Assembly: GCA_964349885.1 (NCBI GenBank)
Contig: CAYGIQ010000148.1
Coordinates: forward strand, 1-6,423
Direction of reading: 5' to 3'
Source: UBA1413 sp964349885
GTDB taxonomy: Bacteria; Bacteroidota; Bacteroidia; Bacteroidales; Prolixibacteraceae
Length of the DNA stretch: 6,423 nucleotides
Shown in pieces: positions 6,405-6,423 of the stretch. Position 1 is the first letter of the stretch; every line of letters begins with the position of its first letter. The notes below the pieces were generated by a model, which made no database searches, was not told where the DNA came from, and saw nothing but the letters and a program-made list of their open reading frames with translations. The translations under genes and the position numbers were made by a program.

Positions 6405-6423
6405 CTGTCCTATATTAGGATAG
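6405..6423 (+). terminator. Hairpin after the HTH gene, possible terminator cut by window edge
   Basis: CTGTCCTATATTAGGATAG can fold into an 8-pair stem (one G-U pair) with a three-base TAT loop, starting 32 bases after the stop codon. The stem is not GC-rich, and any T-run would lie beyond the window, so terminator is only one reading; the symmetric core TCCTA-TAT-TAGGA could equally be a protein-binding site for the next gene. Confidence 0.3.

Overview
The window looks like chromosomal DNA of a Bacteroidota bacterium, probably Bacteroidales or Marinilabiliales. The grounds are a secreted NagZ-type glycosidase fused to a serine hydrolase, a DUF1343/NamZ protein, a sodium/solute symporter of the kind common in that phylum, a small helix-turn-helix protein whose sequence style I know from Bacteroidetes genomes, weak or absent Shine-Dalgarno sequences, and one candidate promoter of the TTTG/TAnnTTTG type. 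No RNA gene, CRISPR array, insertion sequence or phage gene was seen.

Layout. Minus strand, 1-1364: sodium:solute symporter, cut off by the left edge of the window. Minus strand, 1366-2574: exo-beta-N-acetylmuramidase of the NamZ family, directly upstream of the symporter with a single base between its stop codon and the symporter ATG. 2575-2934: a 360-base divergent intergenic region with a candidate namZ promoter. Plus strand, 2935-5877: a 980-residue secreted fusion of a GH3 N-acetylglucosaminidase and a serine hydrolase of the beta-lactamase/AmiE type. 5878-6112: an AT-rich intergenic region with repeated AATGTT half-sites and two palindromes. Plus strand, 6113-6373: an 86-residue HTH protein. 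The window ends in a small hairpin.

How the genes fit together. In Bacillus subtilis, NamZ, NagZ and AmiE are separate proteins of one muropeptide-scavenging pathway. NamZ takes MurNAc from non-reducing ends of glycan chains, NagZ takes GlcNAc, and AmiE removes the stem peptide from MurNAc. Here the same three activities lie in two divergent genes, with NagZ and AmiE in one chain, and the neighbouring transporter is a sodium symporter, not the PTS permease (MurP) of Bacillus. The simplest reading is a periplasmic cell-wall recycling or scavenging module that feeds an amino sugar into the cytoplasm. The enzyme families are clear from sequence; the symporter's substrate and the joint function are inference. 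The HTH gene is probably an independent unit, possibly autoregulated. I see no clearly undescribed system. The least expected details are the lone cysteine in the second active-site motif of the serine hydrolase and the array of half-sites upstream of the HTH gene.
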